This document shows, piece by piece, positions 43,330 to 55,102 of a stretch of DNA of 64,000 bases (position 1 is its first letter; each line of letters begins with the position of its first letter). The notes under the pieces are model-generated. The model ran no database searches and had not been told where the DNA came from. It worked only from the letters and a program-made list of their open reading frames with translations. Location of the stretch: the NCBI GenBank assembly GCA_016720595.1, contig JADKKI010000052.1:45604-109603 (forward strand), in the 5' to 3' direction. This stretch comes from Myxococcales bacterium. Its GTDB lineage: Bacteria > Myxococcota_A > Polyangia > Haliangiales > Haliangiaceae. Both the position numbers and the translations under genes were made by a program.

Positions 43330-44763
43330 ATGGGTCACATGAAGCTCTCGCTCCTCGGCTTGCTCGCGGTCGCCGCCTGTGGGGACGACGCGGCCACACT
43401 CCCCGATGCGAGCCCACCAGCGACGCCCTGCGTGGCGCCGACCGGTGCTGGGACCCAGCACTCCGGCGAGCTCGCTGCCGACGAGACCTGGACCGCAGCG
43501 GGGAGCCCGCACATCGTCTCGACCTCCGACGTGGTGGTCAGGCATGGCCTGACGCTGACCATCGAGGAGTGCGCCGTGGTCCGCGTGCAGACCGCGCGGT
43601 CGATCGTGATCGGCGGGTTCTCGGTGGGAGATGGCACGGGCAAGCTGATCGCACGCGGAAGCGTCGTCGCTGCGACGACGTCACAGCCGGAGGTGATCCG
43701 GCCGGTGCGCGTGACCTCCGATGATCCGGCGGCGTGGTGGGGCTCGCTCCAGGTACTCACCACCGGCACCGCCGACCTGAGCGTCGTCGTCCTCGATCGC
43801 GGCGGCGATCCCGCGCAGTCCCAGGGCGGCGGCGGTGCCTTGCTGATGCGCGGTGATGACAATCGCCTCGCACCGCTACGCAGCGTGCGCGCGACCAACC
43901 TCGTCGTCACCAACTCGGCGACCTATGGCATCAATGCCCGCACCTCGGCGGGCTTCACGGCGGACTCGGCCGGGATCTCGATCACCGGTGCTGGCGCACA
44001 GGGCGCGATCGGCGGCGGCGAGGACTCGCGCTACGCGATGTACATCGAAGCGCCCGCGATCAAGACCGTTCCCACGGGGACCGTGATCGCGAACAACACC
44101 CGCAACGAGATCCTCGCGTTCGCACCGTTCACCGTCGCCGTCGACGAGCGATTCCCTGCGGTGGGCGTCCCGTATCAGCTGCGCGATCGGTTCTACATGG
44201 AGCCCACCACCGCCGGCAGCGTCATCACGCTGACGATCGATCCCGGGGTCACGCTCAAGCTCGGCGGCCCGCTCGCGAGCAACCCGAGCATCAAGCTCGG
44301 CTCTGGCAGCGGCCCCACCAACAACTTCGCGGTCCGCCTGATCGCGGCCGGCACCGCGGCCGCACCGATCAAGATCACCTCCGGCGCGGCCGTGCCCGCC
44401 GCCGGCGACTGGGCCGCGATCGACTGGCAGGGCGGACCCGCCGCAGGGAACGTCATGCACAACGTCACCGTCGAGTACGGCGGCGGCAACGCTACGACCA
44501 ATGGCTTTGGCTGCGGCCCGGGTGACAACAGCTCGCTGCTGCTGATCACCGACTGGCGTCCCGACGATGCGTTCATCCAGAGCTCGACGTTCGCCCACTC
44601 CGCCGCCGGCGGCATCGTCAGCGGATGGAGCTCGGACCTGACGGGCCCGGACCTCCACACCGGCAACACGTTCACCGACCTCGCGAGCAGCTGCCTGGTC
44701 TCGCTGCCCAAGAGTGCGGCCGGCGCCTGCCCGGGGAACGACAACGTCCCCGACTGTTACTGA
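43330..44763 (+). CDS. Large secreted lipoprotein with beta-helix-like repeats
   Basis: 477 residues from the ATG at 43330 (43339 also possible). Lipobox A-V-A-A-C. The mature protein is rich in short beta strands, small residues and Asn/Gly turns (TLTIEECAVVRVQ, SIVIGGFSVGDGTGKLI, GVTLKLGGPLASNPSIKL, HNVTVEYGGGNATT), as in right-handed parallel beta-helices. A Cys pair near the C-terminus (CLVSLPK, ACPGND) caps it. Probable cell-surface carbohydrate or adhesion protein; no catalytic motif. Confidence 0.65.
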   Translation: MGHMKLSLLGLLAVAACGDDAATLPDASPPATPCVAPTGAGTQHSGELAADETWTAAGSPHIVSTSDVVVRHGLTLTIEECAVVRVQTARSIVIGGFSVGDGTGKLIARGSVVAATTSQPEVIRPVRVTSDDPAAWWGSLQVLTTGTADLSVVVLDRGGDPAQSQGGGGALLMRGDDNRLAPLRSVRATNLVVTNSATYGINARTSAGFTADSAGISITGAGAQGAIGGGEDSRYAMYIEAPAIKTVPTGTVIANNTRNEILAFAPFTVAVDERFPAVGVPYQLRDRFYMEPTTAGSVITLTIDPGVTLKLGGPLASNPSIKLGSGSGPTNNFAVRLIAAGTAAAPIKITSGAAVPAAGDWAAIDWQGGPAAGNVMHNVTVEYGGGNATTNGFGCGPGDNSSLLLITDWRPDDAFIQSSTFAHSAAGGIVSGWSSDLTGPDLHTGNTFTDLASSCLVSLPKSAAGACPGNDNVPDCY

Positions 44764-44821
44764 GCGCGTAACACCGATCCGCACCTACACGGAGCACCCA
44801 TGCTTCGTCCTGTTACGGAGG

Positions 44822-44840
44822 CTGCTTCAGAACGAAGCAG
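44822..44840 (+). promoter_or_regulatory. Inverted repeat CTGCTTC-N5-GAAGCAG
   Basis: Perfect 7-bp arms and 5-bp spacer, between the lipoprotein stop and the sigma-54 promoter. It could be a terminator stem for the upstream gene (no T-run) or an enhancer site for the GAF activator; centred about 65 bp upstream of the predicted transcription start. Confidence 0.35.
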
Positions 44841-44868
44841 GTCGCACTCCAAGTCCCTGTAACTACGG

Positions 44869-44885
44869 TTGGCATCGAAGCTGCT
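44869..44885 (+). promoter_or_regulatory. Sigma-54 -24/-12 promoter
   Basis: TTGGCATCGAAGCTGCT has GG at 44871-44872 and GC at 44883-44884 with exactly 10 bp between, and TTGGCA plus CTGCT match the sigma-54 consensus (TTGGCACG-N4-TTGCW) well. Transcription would start near 44896; GGAGGT (44907-44912) and the ATG at 44917 follow in normal positions. Confidence 0.75.
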
Positions 44886-44916
44886 CTACCTCCTGGCAAC
44901 TGTTTTGGAGGTAGCG

Positions 44917-45758
44917 ATGTCCACCCACGATCTGACGGTTCGATTCCTCGGTGTTCGCGGCTCGATTGCCACGCCGGGCGCCGACAAGACCGCCGGCGGC
45001 AACACCGCGTGTGTCGAGGTGACGGCTGGCGATACCCGCATCATCCTCGATGCGGGCACGGGGCTACGTACGCTCGGTGACGAGCGCATGGCGAAGGGTC
45101 CACGCCACTCGACCATCCTGCTCTCTCACCTGCACTGGGATCACGTCGCTGGGCTTCCGTTCTTCACGCCGATCTATGTCCCGGGACACCGGGTGGAGAT
45201 CGCGAGTGGTCCGAACGGCGTGATGCCGCACGACGAGGCGATCCGCTCGCTGTTCCGCGCTCCGTTCTTTCCCGTGGACTACGCCCAGCTGGCGGACCAG
45301 GTCTCGACGCGCGAGCTGCGCGCGAACGAGAAGTTCACGATCGGCGACATCACGATCACCATGGCCAAGCTCAACCACCCCGATCCGGTCTACGGCTTCC
45401 GTCTCGAGCACGGCGGGCACTCGATCGTCTATGCGACCGACACGGAGCACTTCGCGTGCGTGGATCCCACGCTCAAGAAGCTCGCCGCTGGCGCCGACAT
45501 CCTGATCTATGACAGCCAGTACACGCCCGAGGAGTACCCGTCGAAGGTCGGGTGGGGTCACTCGACGTGGCTCGCGGGCGCCGAGCTCGCGCGCGCGGCG
45601 GGCGTGCCGCAGCTCGTGCTGTTTCACCACGATCCGAACCGCACCGATGCGCAGCTGGCGCAGATCGAGGCGGACGCGCAGGCCAACCTGGCCGGGACGG
45701 TCGCGGCTCGCGAGGGCCTGGTGCTGTGTGCGCGCGATGCGGAGCGCGCCGCCGCCGC

Positions 45759-45762
<4 letters not shown>
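44917..45762 (+). CDS. MBL-fold metal-dependent hydrolase
   Basis: 281 residues from the ATG at 44917, with GGAGGT four bases upstream. The metallo-beta-lactamase motif [11 protein letters not shown] (H-x-H-x-D-H) is at about residues 72-80; [17 protein letters not shown] (metal Asp) and LFHHD complete the site. Resembles PhnP/YycJ-type phosphodiesterases or ribonuclease-Z-like proteins. It sits behind a sigma-54 promoter and its stop overlaps the GAF activator (ATGA), so the enzyme and activator are likely one regulatory unit. Substrate unknown; a cyclic-phosphate or thioester substrate is plausible. Confidence 0.9.
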
Positions 45763-47333
<1,571 letters not shown>

Positions 47334-47349
47334 GCCACTCCGAAGCCCG

Positions 47350-48576
47350 CTACTGGATCTCGCCGACGCCCGCGCCGGCGAACGTGACGTGCTCCCACTG
47401 CGCGACGGTGGCCGACGCAGGATCGAGCGGGACCGCCACGGCCTCGAGCGTCGTGCCCGTCCACTGCAGGCGGAACAGGCCGGTGGTCCCCGGGACCACG
47501 CCCTCCTGCGTGAGGAGGATGTCGCCGATCATCGGCTCGACGTTCTTGGCGGTGGCGCCGAGGAGCCGGCTGGTGCCGAAGTTCACGCCGAAGAAGTTCT
47601 CGGCAGGCGTCACCAGATCGATGTCCTCGACGGTGACGCCGAGCGTGTAGGTCTGCGACGCGCCGGTGGCATCGAACGCCCACAGCAGACCCTGCTCCTC
47701 GGCGCCGGCGATGATCTTCCCGGCCAGCGGGCCGTACCGCACCGGGACATTGGGGACGACGATCAGCCCTTCGAGGTGCACACCGGTGGCGGCGACGCGC
47801 GTAGGCACGCCCGCCGGGGTCACGCGCCAGATCTCGCCGGTCGTCGTCGCGACGATCAGGTCGCCGCCGTAGATGCCCGTGCGATCGACGTAGAGCGAGC
47901 CGCGCATCAGGCCGTTGCCCACGCCCGGGAGATCGACCCACGGGTTGTCGATCATCGACCCATCGGGCGAGATCCGGACGATCTGCCCGTCGATGCCGTT
48001 GCCCGTGTACAGCGTGCCGACGGGGATCCCGGCCGGGTTGTTCGAGCGAGCCGTGGCGATCTTCACCTCGTCGGTGAGGCCGGAGTACGTCGAGAACGCC
48101 GCGTGAGAGCCATCGAACAGGATGCGGTCGAAGTTCTGCGGGAGCCCGTTGGTGCCGTAGTTGACCGAGAGCACGAGCGAGTGGGTGGGCTCGTGGAAAT
48201 CGATGCCGATCGGCGTGTTGAACGCGGTGGAGATCGCGACCAGCGTGAGCGTGGGCGGCGGCCCATCGTTGCGTGGATCGATGTAGTTCGGCACGCCATC
48301 CCCATCCCAGTCCGAGGTGCCCTCCGTGGCGTCGAGGAGGCCGTCGTCATCGCTGTCGGTGTCCTTGGCGTCGGGCGTGCCATCACCATCGGTGTCGCGG
48401 GGCGGCATGTCGAACCGCCCCTCGACGACGTCCGGAATCCCATCGCCGTCGAAGTCATCGAAGGCGCCGTCGACGGACGGGCCGAAGCTATCGATCCCGC
48501 CGTCCCCGTCGAGCGCCGAGTGGTGGTTGCAGCCAGTGACGGCGGCGGTCAGGGCGAGCCCCAGCCAGATCCTCAT
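47350..48576 (-). CDS. Lipoprotein with thrombospondin type 3 repeats
   Basis: 408 residues from the ATG at 48576. Lipobox V-T-G-C (residue 16). Residues about 40-100 have Ca2+-binding TSP3-like repeats ([42 protein letters not shown]). The rest is a beta-rich domain with PIGIDFHEP and [19 protein letters not shown], propeller-like (NHL/SMP-30 type). Probable surface lipoprotein with calcium-stabilised stalk. Divergent from the DUF4215-kelch protein; the 106-bp region between holds a CGCCGATCGGCG palindrome. Confidence 0.82.
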   Translation of the reverse strand: MRIWLGLALTAAVTGCNHHSALDGDGGIDSFGPSVDGAFDDFDGDGIPDVVEGRFDMPPRDTDGDGTPDAKDTDSDDDGLLDATEGTSDWDGDGVPNYIDPRNDGPPPTLTLVAISTAFNTPIGIDFHEPTHSLVLSVNYGTNGLPQNFDRILFDGSHAAFSTYSGLTDEVKIATARSNNPAGIPVGTLYTGNGIDGQIVRISPDGSMIDNPWVDLPGVGNGLMRGSLYVDRTGIYGGDLIVATTTGEIWRVTPAGVPTRVAATGVHLEGLIVVPNVPVRYGPLAGKIIAGAEEQGLLWAFDATGASQTYTLGVTVEDIDLVTPAENFFGVNFGTSRLLGATAKNVEPMIGDILLTQEGVVPGTTGLFRLQWTGTTLEAVAVPLDPASATVAQWEHVTFAGAGVGEIQ

Positions 48577-48618
48577 GTCCAGACGATCGACGCGCCCGAC
48601 GAGAAAGGCAAGAACTAG

Positions 48619-48630
48619 CGCCGATCGGCG
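48619..48630 (+). promoter_or_regulatory. Perfect palindrome CGCCGATCGGCG
   Basis: A 12-bp perfect palindrome in the divergent region between the TSP3 lipoprotein and the DUF4215-kelch gene. In GC-rich DNA this may be chance, but its place is operator-like. Confidence 0.25.
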
Positions 48631-48682
48631 GCAATCTCCTACATCGCGCCCGTCCCAGCGGCCGCAGTACGCTGGAGGGTGC

Positions 48683-51600
48683 ATGGCCAAGCACGTCCTC
48701 CTGATCGTCGGGATGGTGATCGGGCTCGCAGCTGGGTGTCTCCACGATGACCTCGTCGACTGTGCAGATGGCACCTCGTGCCCCGTGGCCACCGTGTGCC
48801 ACCCGCTCGGATGCGTCGCCGAAGCCCAGCTGAAGGCCTGTGCGGGGAGCGCCGAGCTGGCGAGCTGCAGCACGGAGCGGATCGGCGACGGCGTGTGTGC
48901 GCAGGGGGTGTGCGTGGAGCGCGGCTGCGGCAACCGGGTGGTGGAGCCTGGCGAGCAGTGCGATGACGGCAACCGCTTCGATCGCGATGGCTGCGCGGCG
49001 AACTGCCTCTCGGACGAGACCTGCGGCAACAACTTCGTCGATTCGCTGGTCGGCGAGCGCTGCGACGACGGCAACCGCGTCAGCGGTGATGGATGTCAGG
49101 CCGATTGCGAGCTGCCTCGTTGTGGTGACAGCGTGATCGACGCGGCCCGCAACGAGCAGTGTGATGACGGCGCGAACAACAGCGATGCGCTGCCCGATCA
49201 CTGCCGCGCGGATTGCCGGCGAGCGCGTTGCGGCGACGCGATCCGCGATACGGGCGAGCAGTGTGACGACGGCAACACCGTCAACAACGATGGCTGCCGC
49301 AATGACTGCGTGCTCCCGAGCTGCGGCAACGGGACCATCGAGCCCGGCGAGGAGTGCGATGACGGTAACGTGGCCTCGAATGATGGCTGCCAGTTCAACT
49401 GCAAGCTCCCGCGCTGTGGCGATTCGATCGTGGATACCGGCCGCAACGAGCAGTGCGACCTGGGCACGGCCGTCAACTCCGATGCCCCGGATGCAGAGTG
49501 CCGCACCGATTGTCGTCCGCGACGCTGCGGTGACCACATCGTCGATCTGACCGCGGGAGAGCGCTGTGACGATGCGAACAACATCCTCGGCGATGGCTGC
49601 CGACCCGATTGCTCCATCGAGCGATGCGGCGACGGCATCCTCGACAGCGGCAGCGAGCAGTGCGACGACGCGAACACCGATCCGCTCGATGGCTGCCGCA
49701 ACGATTGCACGCGGGCGCGCTGTGGCGATGGCGTGGTGGACGCGATCCTGTTCGAGGAGTGCGACCTCGGCGATGCTGCGAACTCGAACCTCGCGAACGC
49801 GATCTGCCGCAAGAGCTGCCGCGCGGCGACGTGCGGCGACGGGATCATCGATACGGCGATGGGAGAGCAATGCGATGACTCGAACCACGTCGCCGGCGAC
49901 ATGTGCAGCCCGTCGTGCAAGTTCGAGGTCTGCGGCAACCACAACGTCGATCCGGGTGAGGAGTGCGACGACGGCAACCTGGCCAACGGCGACACCTGCC
50001 ACAACAGCTGCAAGGTGCCGCGCTGCGGCGACGGCATCAAAGATCTTCAGCTGAGCGAGGAGTGCGATCTCGGAGCCGCGAACGCGAACACCAGCGGCGC
50101 CGCGTGCCGCACCAACTGCCGGCTGCCGATCTGCGGTGACGGCGTCCAGGATCCCGGGGAGGTCTGCGACGACGGCAACCTCCAGGTCGGCGATGGTTGC
50201 TCGTCGGACTGCCGCTCGAACGAGACCTGCGGGAATCGCTACCTCGATTTCGCGCGCGGCGAGGAGTGCGACGATGGATCGATCCTCTCGCACGATGGCT
50301 GCTCTTCGCGGTGCCTGCTCGAGTTCCCGCGCTGGGAGGACGTCACCCCGGGCGTGCTCACGGCGCGCTCGCGCCACGCCGCGGTCTACGATCCCTCGCG
50401 CCGCCGGCTCGTGGTGTTCGGTGGCGCGCCGCCTGCCGCATTGGTCGGCCCGGCGACGCTACTCGCCGACACCTGGGAGTACGACGGCGTCGCGTGGGTC
50501 CAGCGGCACCCGACGCTGGCGCCGAGCGCGCGTATGGATGCGTCGATGGTCTACGACACCCGGAAGGGCCTCGTGTACCTGTTCGGAGGCATCGCCGCGA
50601 ATGGCCAGCGGCTCGACGATCTGTGGATGTGGAACGGCAGCAACTGGGCCGCGATCACGATCCTCGGCACCGGCCCCGCCGCGCGCAGCGACGCGGCGAT
50701 GGCGTACGACTCCGGGCTCGGCGTGCTCGTGCTGTTCGGGGGCCGCACCGCCACCGGATACCTCGGCGACACCTGGATCCTGCGCGACGGAGCGTGGAGA
50801 CAGCTCCCGCCGGGTGGACAACCGCCCGCGCGCAGCGGCGCGTCCGTCGCGTACGATCCGCGGATCGGTGGCGTGATGCTCCACGGCGGGGAGGACCTGC
50901 TCGGGCTCCGGGTCGACACCTGGGTGTTCCGCGCCGACGCGTGGGAGCACGTCGGCGACGGTCCGCCGCGGGCGGGTGCCGCCGTCGCGTACGATCCGAG
51001 CAGCGAGACCTTGTTCGTCCGGGGTGGGCGCTCGAGCCCGAGCGAGCTCTCCAACGAGCTATGGACGTGGTCGTACACGCAGGGCTGGAACAGCCTCGGG
51101 GGCGTCACGGTGCCGCCACGCGAGAACGAGACCCTGAGCGCGATGTTCGATCTGAGCATCGTCGTGCTCGTCGGCGGCGTCGATCTCGAAGGGACGATCA
51201 CCGATGAGATCAACTGGATGAAGAACGGCAACGACTTCCTGCTCGCGCCTGCGAGCAGCAGCCCCACACCACGCGCCAGCGCGGGCCTCGCGTACGATCC
51301 GGTTCGCGGCGTCACGGTGATGTACGGTGGCACCGACGGCGCGGATACGTTTCCCGAGACCTGGGAGTGGAACGGCCTGTCGTGGCGGAGCCGCGGTGCG
51401 GGGCCGACGGGCGTGTACCGGCCGGCGCTCGTGTACGAACCGAAGGAGCGCGTGATGCTCGCGCTCGGTGGCTCGGCCCAGGCGCAGTGCCTGACGACCG
51501 TCCAGAACACCACGACGGCCTGGGACGGCCTCGCGTGGACGCCGCGCGGCACGGGCCCGGGAGGACGGCGGTGCGCGATGGCCACGACCCACGACGCCGC

Positions 51601-52408
51601 CTCGGGGCGGCCCGTCGCGATCGGCGGCTTCGATGGCGCCGCCACGCGCCTCGACGCGTACTCGTATAGTGGCGGCGCGTGGACGGCGCAGCCCGCGATG
51701 GACATGTCACGCGCGATCGATGGTCGGACGCTCGCGTACGAGGCCACGACCGGGGCGCTGGTCCAGTACGGCGCGCCCGACACCTGGGACTTCGCCAAGC
51801 TCGAGCCGATCTGGTTCCGCTTCACCGGCGGGTGGAACCAGCTGAAGAACGATACGGGCCCGCCACCGCGCGGGCGCAACGCCTTCCTCTACGATCCGAA
51901 TCGTGCGGTGGTCACCGCGTTCGGGGGCCAGGGCCTGGCCGGCCCCCTGGGCGACGTGTGGACCGTCGATCCGACCGACCGCTGGACGCAGGTCCAGACC
52001 AGTGTGCCGATCAACTACGGTGCCGAGACTCCCGAGATCGCCTACCACGACGCGATCGGCGGGTTCGTGGCGATCTCGCCGCCCACCCTGGGCGCGACCA
52101 GTACGACGTTCACGATGCGCTACGAGAGCCGCACCCCCGACGAGGCGTGCCGGCTCCCCCTCGATCGCGATGGCGACGGCAAGCTCGGCTCCGAAGACCC
52201 GGACTGCTGGCCCTACTTCGATGCGCTGTGCCCCCCGTGCGCCCATGCAGGCTGCGCGGCGGGCTGCTCGGATCACACGTGTGGTGACGGCAAGTGCGCT
52301 GGCCTCGAGACCGCCCGGACCTGCCCGGCCGACTGCGGCGGGATCTCCGCGCGCTGTGGCGACCTGCAGTGCGATGGCGAGGTCAACTGCCCCGGCGACT
52401 GTCCGTGA
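48683..52408 (+). CDS. Giant Cys-rich DUF4215 repeat / kelch lipoprotein
   Basis: 1241 residues from the ATG at 48683 with GGAGGG 3 nt upstream. Lipobox A-A-G-C (residue 19). Residues about 85-550 hold some 14 DUF4215-type repeats of the form C-G-(D/N)-x-...-G-E-x-C-D-D-G-N, each about 30-37 residues with several Cys. Residues about 555-1150 hold about 11 kelch/galactose-oxidase-like repeats (pattern RxDAAMAYD...LVLFGGR). A Cys-rich tail ([19 protein letters not shown]) ends the protein. Domain order Cys-repeat then kelch is typical of large myxobacterial surface proteins. Likely adhesion or matrix binding. No frame break. Confidence 0.9.
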   Translation: MAKHVLLIVGMVIGLAAGCLHDDLVDCADGTSCPVATVCHPLGCVAEAQLKACAGSAELASCSTERIGDGVCAQGVCVERGCGNRVVEPGEQCDDGNRFDRDGCAANCLSDETCGNNFVDSLVGERCDDGNRVSGDGCQADCELPRCGDSVIDAARNEQCDDGANNSDALPDHCRADCRRARCGDAIRDTGEQCDDGNTVNNDGCRNDCVLPSCGNGTIEPGEECDDGNVASNDGCQFNCKLPRCGDSIVDTGRNEQCDLGTAVNSDAPDAECRTDCRPRRCGDHIVDLTAGERCDDANNILGDGCRPDCSIERCGDGILDSGSEQCDDANTDPLDGCRNDCTRARCGDGVVDAILFEECDLGDAANSNLANAICRKSCRAATCGDGIIDTAMGEQCDDSNHVAGDMCSPSCKFEVCGNHNVDPGEECDDGNLANGDTCHNSCKVPRCGDGIKDLQLSEECDLGAANANTSGAACRTNCRLPICGDGVQDPGEVCDDGNLQVGDGCSSDCRSNETCGNRYLDFARGEECDDGSILSHDGCSSRCLLEFPRWEDVTPGVLTARSRHAAVYDPSRRRLVVFGGAPPAALVGPATLLADTWEYDGVAWVQRHPTLAPSARMDASMVYDTRKGLVYLFGGIAANGQRLDDLWMWNGSNWAAITILGTGPAARSDAAMAYDSGLGVLVLFGGRTATGYLGDTWILRDGAWRQLPPGGQPPARSGASVAYDPRIGGVMLHGGEDLLGLRVDTWVFRADAWEHVGDGPPRAGAAVAYDPSSETLFVRGGRSSPSELSNELWTWSYTQGWNSLGGVTVPPRENETLSAMFDLSIVVLVGGVDLEGTITDEINWMKNGNDFLLAPASSSPTPRASAGLAYDPVRGVTVMYGGTDGADTFPETWEWNGLSWRSRGAGPTGVYRPALVYEPKERVMLALGGSAQAQCLTTVQNTTTAWDGLAWTPRGTGPGGRRCAMATTHDAASGRPVAIGGFDGAATRLDAYSYSGGAWTAQPAMDMSRAIDGRTLAYEATTGALVQYGAPDTWDFAKLEPIWFRFTGGWNQLKNDTGPPPRGRNAFLYDPNRAVVTAFGGQGLAGPLGDVWTVDPTDRWTQVQTSVPINYGAETPEIAYHDAIGGFVAISPPTLGATSTTFTMRYESRTPDEACRLPLDRDGDGKLGSEDPDCWPYFDALCPPCAHAGCAAGCSDHTCGDGKCAGLETARTCPADCGGISARCGDLQCDGEVNCPGDCP

Positions 52409-52448
52409 GGTAGGCGCCGCGCCTGTGCGGGTGAATTTGCGCCGCGCG

Positions 52449-52472
52449 GCCCCGACGGGCTAGCGTCGGGGC
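52449..52472 (+). promoter_or_regulatory. 8-bp hairpin (GCCCCGAC / GTCGGGGC) abutting the start codon
   Basis: Perfect 8-bp arms around an 8-nt loop end exactly at the base before the ATG at 52473. It covers the TAGCGT hexamer, so as DNA it could be an operator over the promoter; as RNA it would exist only if transcription starts upstream. Confidence 0.5.
52461..52466 (+). promoter_or_regulatory. -10-like hexamer TAGCGT
   Basis: TAGCGT ends 6 nt before the ATG at 52473 and lies in the loop and right arm of the hairpin. Confidence 0.35.
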
Positions 52473-52970
52473 ATGAGGTTCGCGCTCGCACTGCTGCTGG
52501 TTGTCTGCGTCACCGGGACGGCGATGGCAGAGGACGAGGCACCCACGCGCGCCGAGAAAGGGACGCTCGGCATTGGCCTGATCCTCGGCGAGCCCACGGG
52601 GATCTCGGCGAAGCTCTACCTGAAGGACGATCAGGCGCTCCAGGCCGCGGTCGGCTTCGCGTTCTACGGTGGCGGACTCCACCTGCACGTCGACTACGTG
52701 TTCCATCCGCTGATCCTGCAGAACAAGGACAGCTTCGTCCTCCCGTTCTACTTCGGCCCCGGGGTCCGCGTGATCGACTATCGCAGCGGCCGCGACACCG
52801 CGTTCGTCGCCGTCGGACTCCGTGTGGTGGGCGGCCTGCTGTTTGACTTCAAGGCGATCCCCCTCGATGCCTTCGTCGAGGTCGCAGGCGTGCTCGAGTA
52901 CGGCTTCGCCGATGGCGAAGGGGCCGGCCTCGCGCTCAACGCGGCGGCCGGCGCGCGCTACTACTTCTGA
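52473..52970 (+). CDS. Small outer-membrane beta-barrel protein
   Basis: 165 residues with signal peptide (1-19, ending T-A-M-A-E). Eight-strand barrel pattern: GIGLILGEPTGISAKLYL, QAAVGFAFYGGGLHLHVDYVFH, FVLPFYFGPGVRVIDY, FVAVGLRVVGGLLF, FVEVAGVLEYGF, and the C-terminal aromatic YYF. GEPTGISAK matches a group of small barrels (DUF3996/BAPKO_0422-like). Pore or adhesion role unknown. Overlaps the hydrolase gene by one base (TGATG). Confidence 0.78.
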   Translation: MRFALALLLVVCVTGTAMAEDEAPTRAEKGTLGIGLILGEPTGISAKLYLKDDQALQAAVGFAFYGGGLHLHVDYVFHPLILQNKDSFVLPFYFGPGVRVIDYRSGRDTAFVAVGLRVVGGLLFDFKAIPLDAFVEVAGVLEYGFADGEGAGLALNAAAGARYYF

Positions 52971-53836
52971 TGCCCTCGCCAGACGAGCTCGAAGCGCGCA
53001 CCGCGGATGGCGTCACGCTGCGCCTCGATCGCGTGCGCGGGGCCGGCGAGCGCAAGGGCGTGGTGGTGTGCCTGCACGCGATGATGACCGACGGGCGCTA
53101 CTTCGGGGCGCGGCGCGCGGACTCGTTCGTCGCCACGGTCGCCGCTGCGGGGTTCGACGTGCTGGTCGCGGACTTTCGCGGCCACGGACGCTCGCGGCCG
53201 CCGACCGCGGGCCCCGACGACTGGAGCTTCGACGATCTCGTCGATCTCGATCTCCCGGCGATCGTCGCGACTGCCTCGCAGTCCTCGGCCTGCGCACCCG
53301 ACGAGCTGATCCTCCTCGGGCACTCGCTCGGCGGCCTGGTCACCACCGCGGCGCTCGGCCTGCGCCGGATCGTGTCACCCAGGCTCGTGGTGTTGCCGGC
53401 CACCACCGTGTGGCTGCTCGGCCCGGGCAGTGGCCTGCGCCGCCGCGCGCTGATGGCGGCCTATCGCCAGGTGACCTCGATCGTGGGCAAGGCCCCGATC
53501 CGCGCGTTGCGCGCGGGCACCGCGGACGAGGCCAGGACCTACGTGCGCCAGCTCACCGGCTGGTCGCGCGCGCAGCGGTGGACGAGCCAGCGTGGCGTGG
53601 ACTACACGGCGGCCGCCGAGACGATCACCACACCGGTGCTGCCGTTCGTGGGCGCCGGAGACTGGATGTGTACGCCGGCAGATGCGCGCGCGTTCGCGGG
53701 GCACCTCGCCTGCGCCGCACCGGTGCGGATCGTCGGACGCGCCCACGGTGATGCGATCGATCCGGATCACTTCGAGCTGTTCACCCGTCCCGAGCTGCGC
53801 CCGCTGTGGGACGACCTGTGCGCCCGGATGGCCTGA
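52970..53836 (+). CDS. Alpha/beta hydrolase
   Basis: 288 residues from the ATG at 52970 (TGATG overlap with the previous gene). VVVCLHAMMTDGRYFG is the oxyanion-hole strand, DFRGHGRS the following turn, GHSLGG (near residue 122) the nucleophile elbow, and the catalytic His is likely in DPDHFEL. Typical alpha/beta-hydrolase fold of 280-300 residues. Substrate unknown; esterase or lipase-like. No signal peptide. Likely co-translated with the barrel gene. Confidence 0.88.
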   Translation: MPSPDELEARTADGVTLRLDRVRGAGERKGVVVCLHAMMTDGRYFGARRADSFVATVAAAGFDVLVADFRGHGRSRPPTAGPDDWSFDDLVDLDLPAIVATASQSSACAPDELILLGHSLGGLVTTAALGLRRIVSPRLVVLPATTVWLLGPGSGLRRRALMAAYRQVTSIVGKAPIRALRAGTADEARTYVRQLTGWSRAQRWTSQRGVDYTAAAETITTPVLPFVGAGDWMCTPADARAFAGHLACAAPVRIVGRAHGDAIDPDHFELFTRPELRPLWDDLCARMA

Positions 53837-53851
53837 CGACGACGACGACGC

Positions 53852-54148
53852 TCAGTCGCACTCGCCGAACAGCACCTGCGGCGTATACGAGGCGCAGCAT
53901 CCCGTCACTCCCTCGAACATAAACGTCTTGCTGCACGACACCGCGCCTCTGGAGGTGTGGGCCTGGCACGCGACGCCCATCGCGCCCAGCGCGATCGTGG
54001 AGTTCACGCACGCCGCCTCGCACTCGGTGTAGCCATTCCGGATCCAGGCCGCATCGCACGCGGCGAGCGCGTGGACGTCGATCGGGCCGCCGTCGTCGCC
54101 ACCGCACGCGAACGCCGACAGGACCAGGGCCAGGACGATCGAGCGCAT
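53852..54148 (-). CDS. Small Cys-rich lipoprotein
   Basis: 98 residues from the ATG at 54148 with GAGGA upstream. Lipobox S-A-F-A-C near residue 14. Eight more Cys in the mature 80 residues (ACDAAW, ECEAAC, ACQAH, SCSKT, GCCASY, GECD) suggest disulfide stabilisation. Similar in style to the Cys-rich protein at 3062-3490. Function unknown. Convergent with the preceding hydrolase and divergent from the esterase. Confidence 0.62.
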   Translation of the reverse strand: MRSIVLALVLSAFACGGDDGGPIDVHALAACDAAWIRNGYTECEAACVNSTIALGAMGVACQAHTSRGAVSCSKTFMFEGVTGCCASYTPQVLFGECD

Positions 54149-54234
54149 GGCATATCCTCGCTGATCCTCGTGATCTCGGGGAGGGTTCGGGCATGATGCA
54201 CCGGTGAAGCGAACCTCCGTGCCACGAGCATCGC

Positions 54235-55077
54235 GTGCGTAGGCTCGCCGTGCTGCTGGTCGCCGCATGCTGTGCGCGGACGCAGCCACCAGCTCCACCC
54301 GCGGGGGCCGCCAGGGCGGATCTCGCCACGCTCGGCGTGACCCTGACGATCGAATCGAAGCTCCTCGGAGAGCGCCGCGTGATCAACGTCTATGTGCCGC
54401 CCGACTACGCCACCTCGGGCGCGCGCTATCCGGTGCTGTACATGCCGGACGGCGGCATGGGCGAGGACTTCCCTCACGTGGTCGGTGCGGTGGACGTCTC
54501 GATCAAGAACGCGATCATCCGGCCGGTGATCGTGGTCGGCATCGAGAACACCGAGCGGCGCCGGGACCTGGTGGGCGCGACGACGGTCGCCGAAGAACAG
54601 AAGCTCGCACCGCACGCGGGAGGCGCGGATCGATTCCGCGGATTCCTGCGCGACGAGCTCAAGCCGATGATCAACGCGCGCTACCGCACCACGGCCGAGT
54701 CCGCGATCATCGGCGAGTCCCTCGCAGGGCTGTTCGTCGTCGAGACCTTCCTCCTCGACCCCACCTTGTTCGATGCCTACATCGCCGCCGATCCGAGCGT
54801 GTGGTGGAACGAGCAGACGCTCGTGCGCTCGGCGAACGAGCACCTCGCATGGTGGGCCGCCGGCAAGCGAGCGCTCTATGTCGCCACCGCGGACGTTCAG
54901 GACACCCAGGACGGGATCGCCACGCTGGCGACCGCGCTGCGGATCCAGGCACCCATCGGGGTGACCTGGGTGTGGGAGCCGATGCCGAACGAGCACCACA
55001 GCACGATCTATCCAACGGCCGCGCTCCACGGCATCCGCACGCTGTTCGCGGCGCCTGAGCCGAGTGACCCCGAATGA
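54235..55077 (+). CDS. Esterase D-like (PF00756) secreted lipoprotein
   Basis: 280 residues from the GTG at 54235. Lipobox V-A-A-C then Cys-rich start. VINVYVPPDYATSGARYPVLYMPDGG is the typical opening of putative esterases (Fes/esterase D family); GESLAG (near residue 161) is the nucleophile elbow, ADPSVWW the acid strand and NEHHSTIY the catalytic His. Likely hydrolyses an ester, possibly of a siderophore or glycan; substrate is a guess. Stand-alone gene. Confidence 0.88.
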   Translation: MRRLAVLLVAACCARTQPPAPPAGAARADLATLGVTLTIESKLLGERRVINVYVPPDYATSGARYPVLYMPDGGMGEDFPHVVGAVDVSIKNAIIRPVIVVGIENTERRRDLVGATTVAEEQKLAPHAGGADRFRGFLRDELKPMINARYRTTAESAIIGESLAGLFVVETFLLDPTLFDAYIAADPSVWWNEQTLVRSANEHLAWWAAGKRALYVATADVQDTQDGIATLATALRIQAPIGVTWVWEPMPNEHHSTIYPTAALHGIRTLFAAPEPSDPE

Positions 55078-55102
55078 TCACGAGTGCCCGCGTTGCGCCT
55101 GG

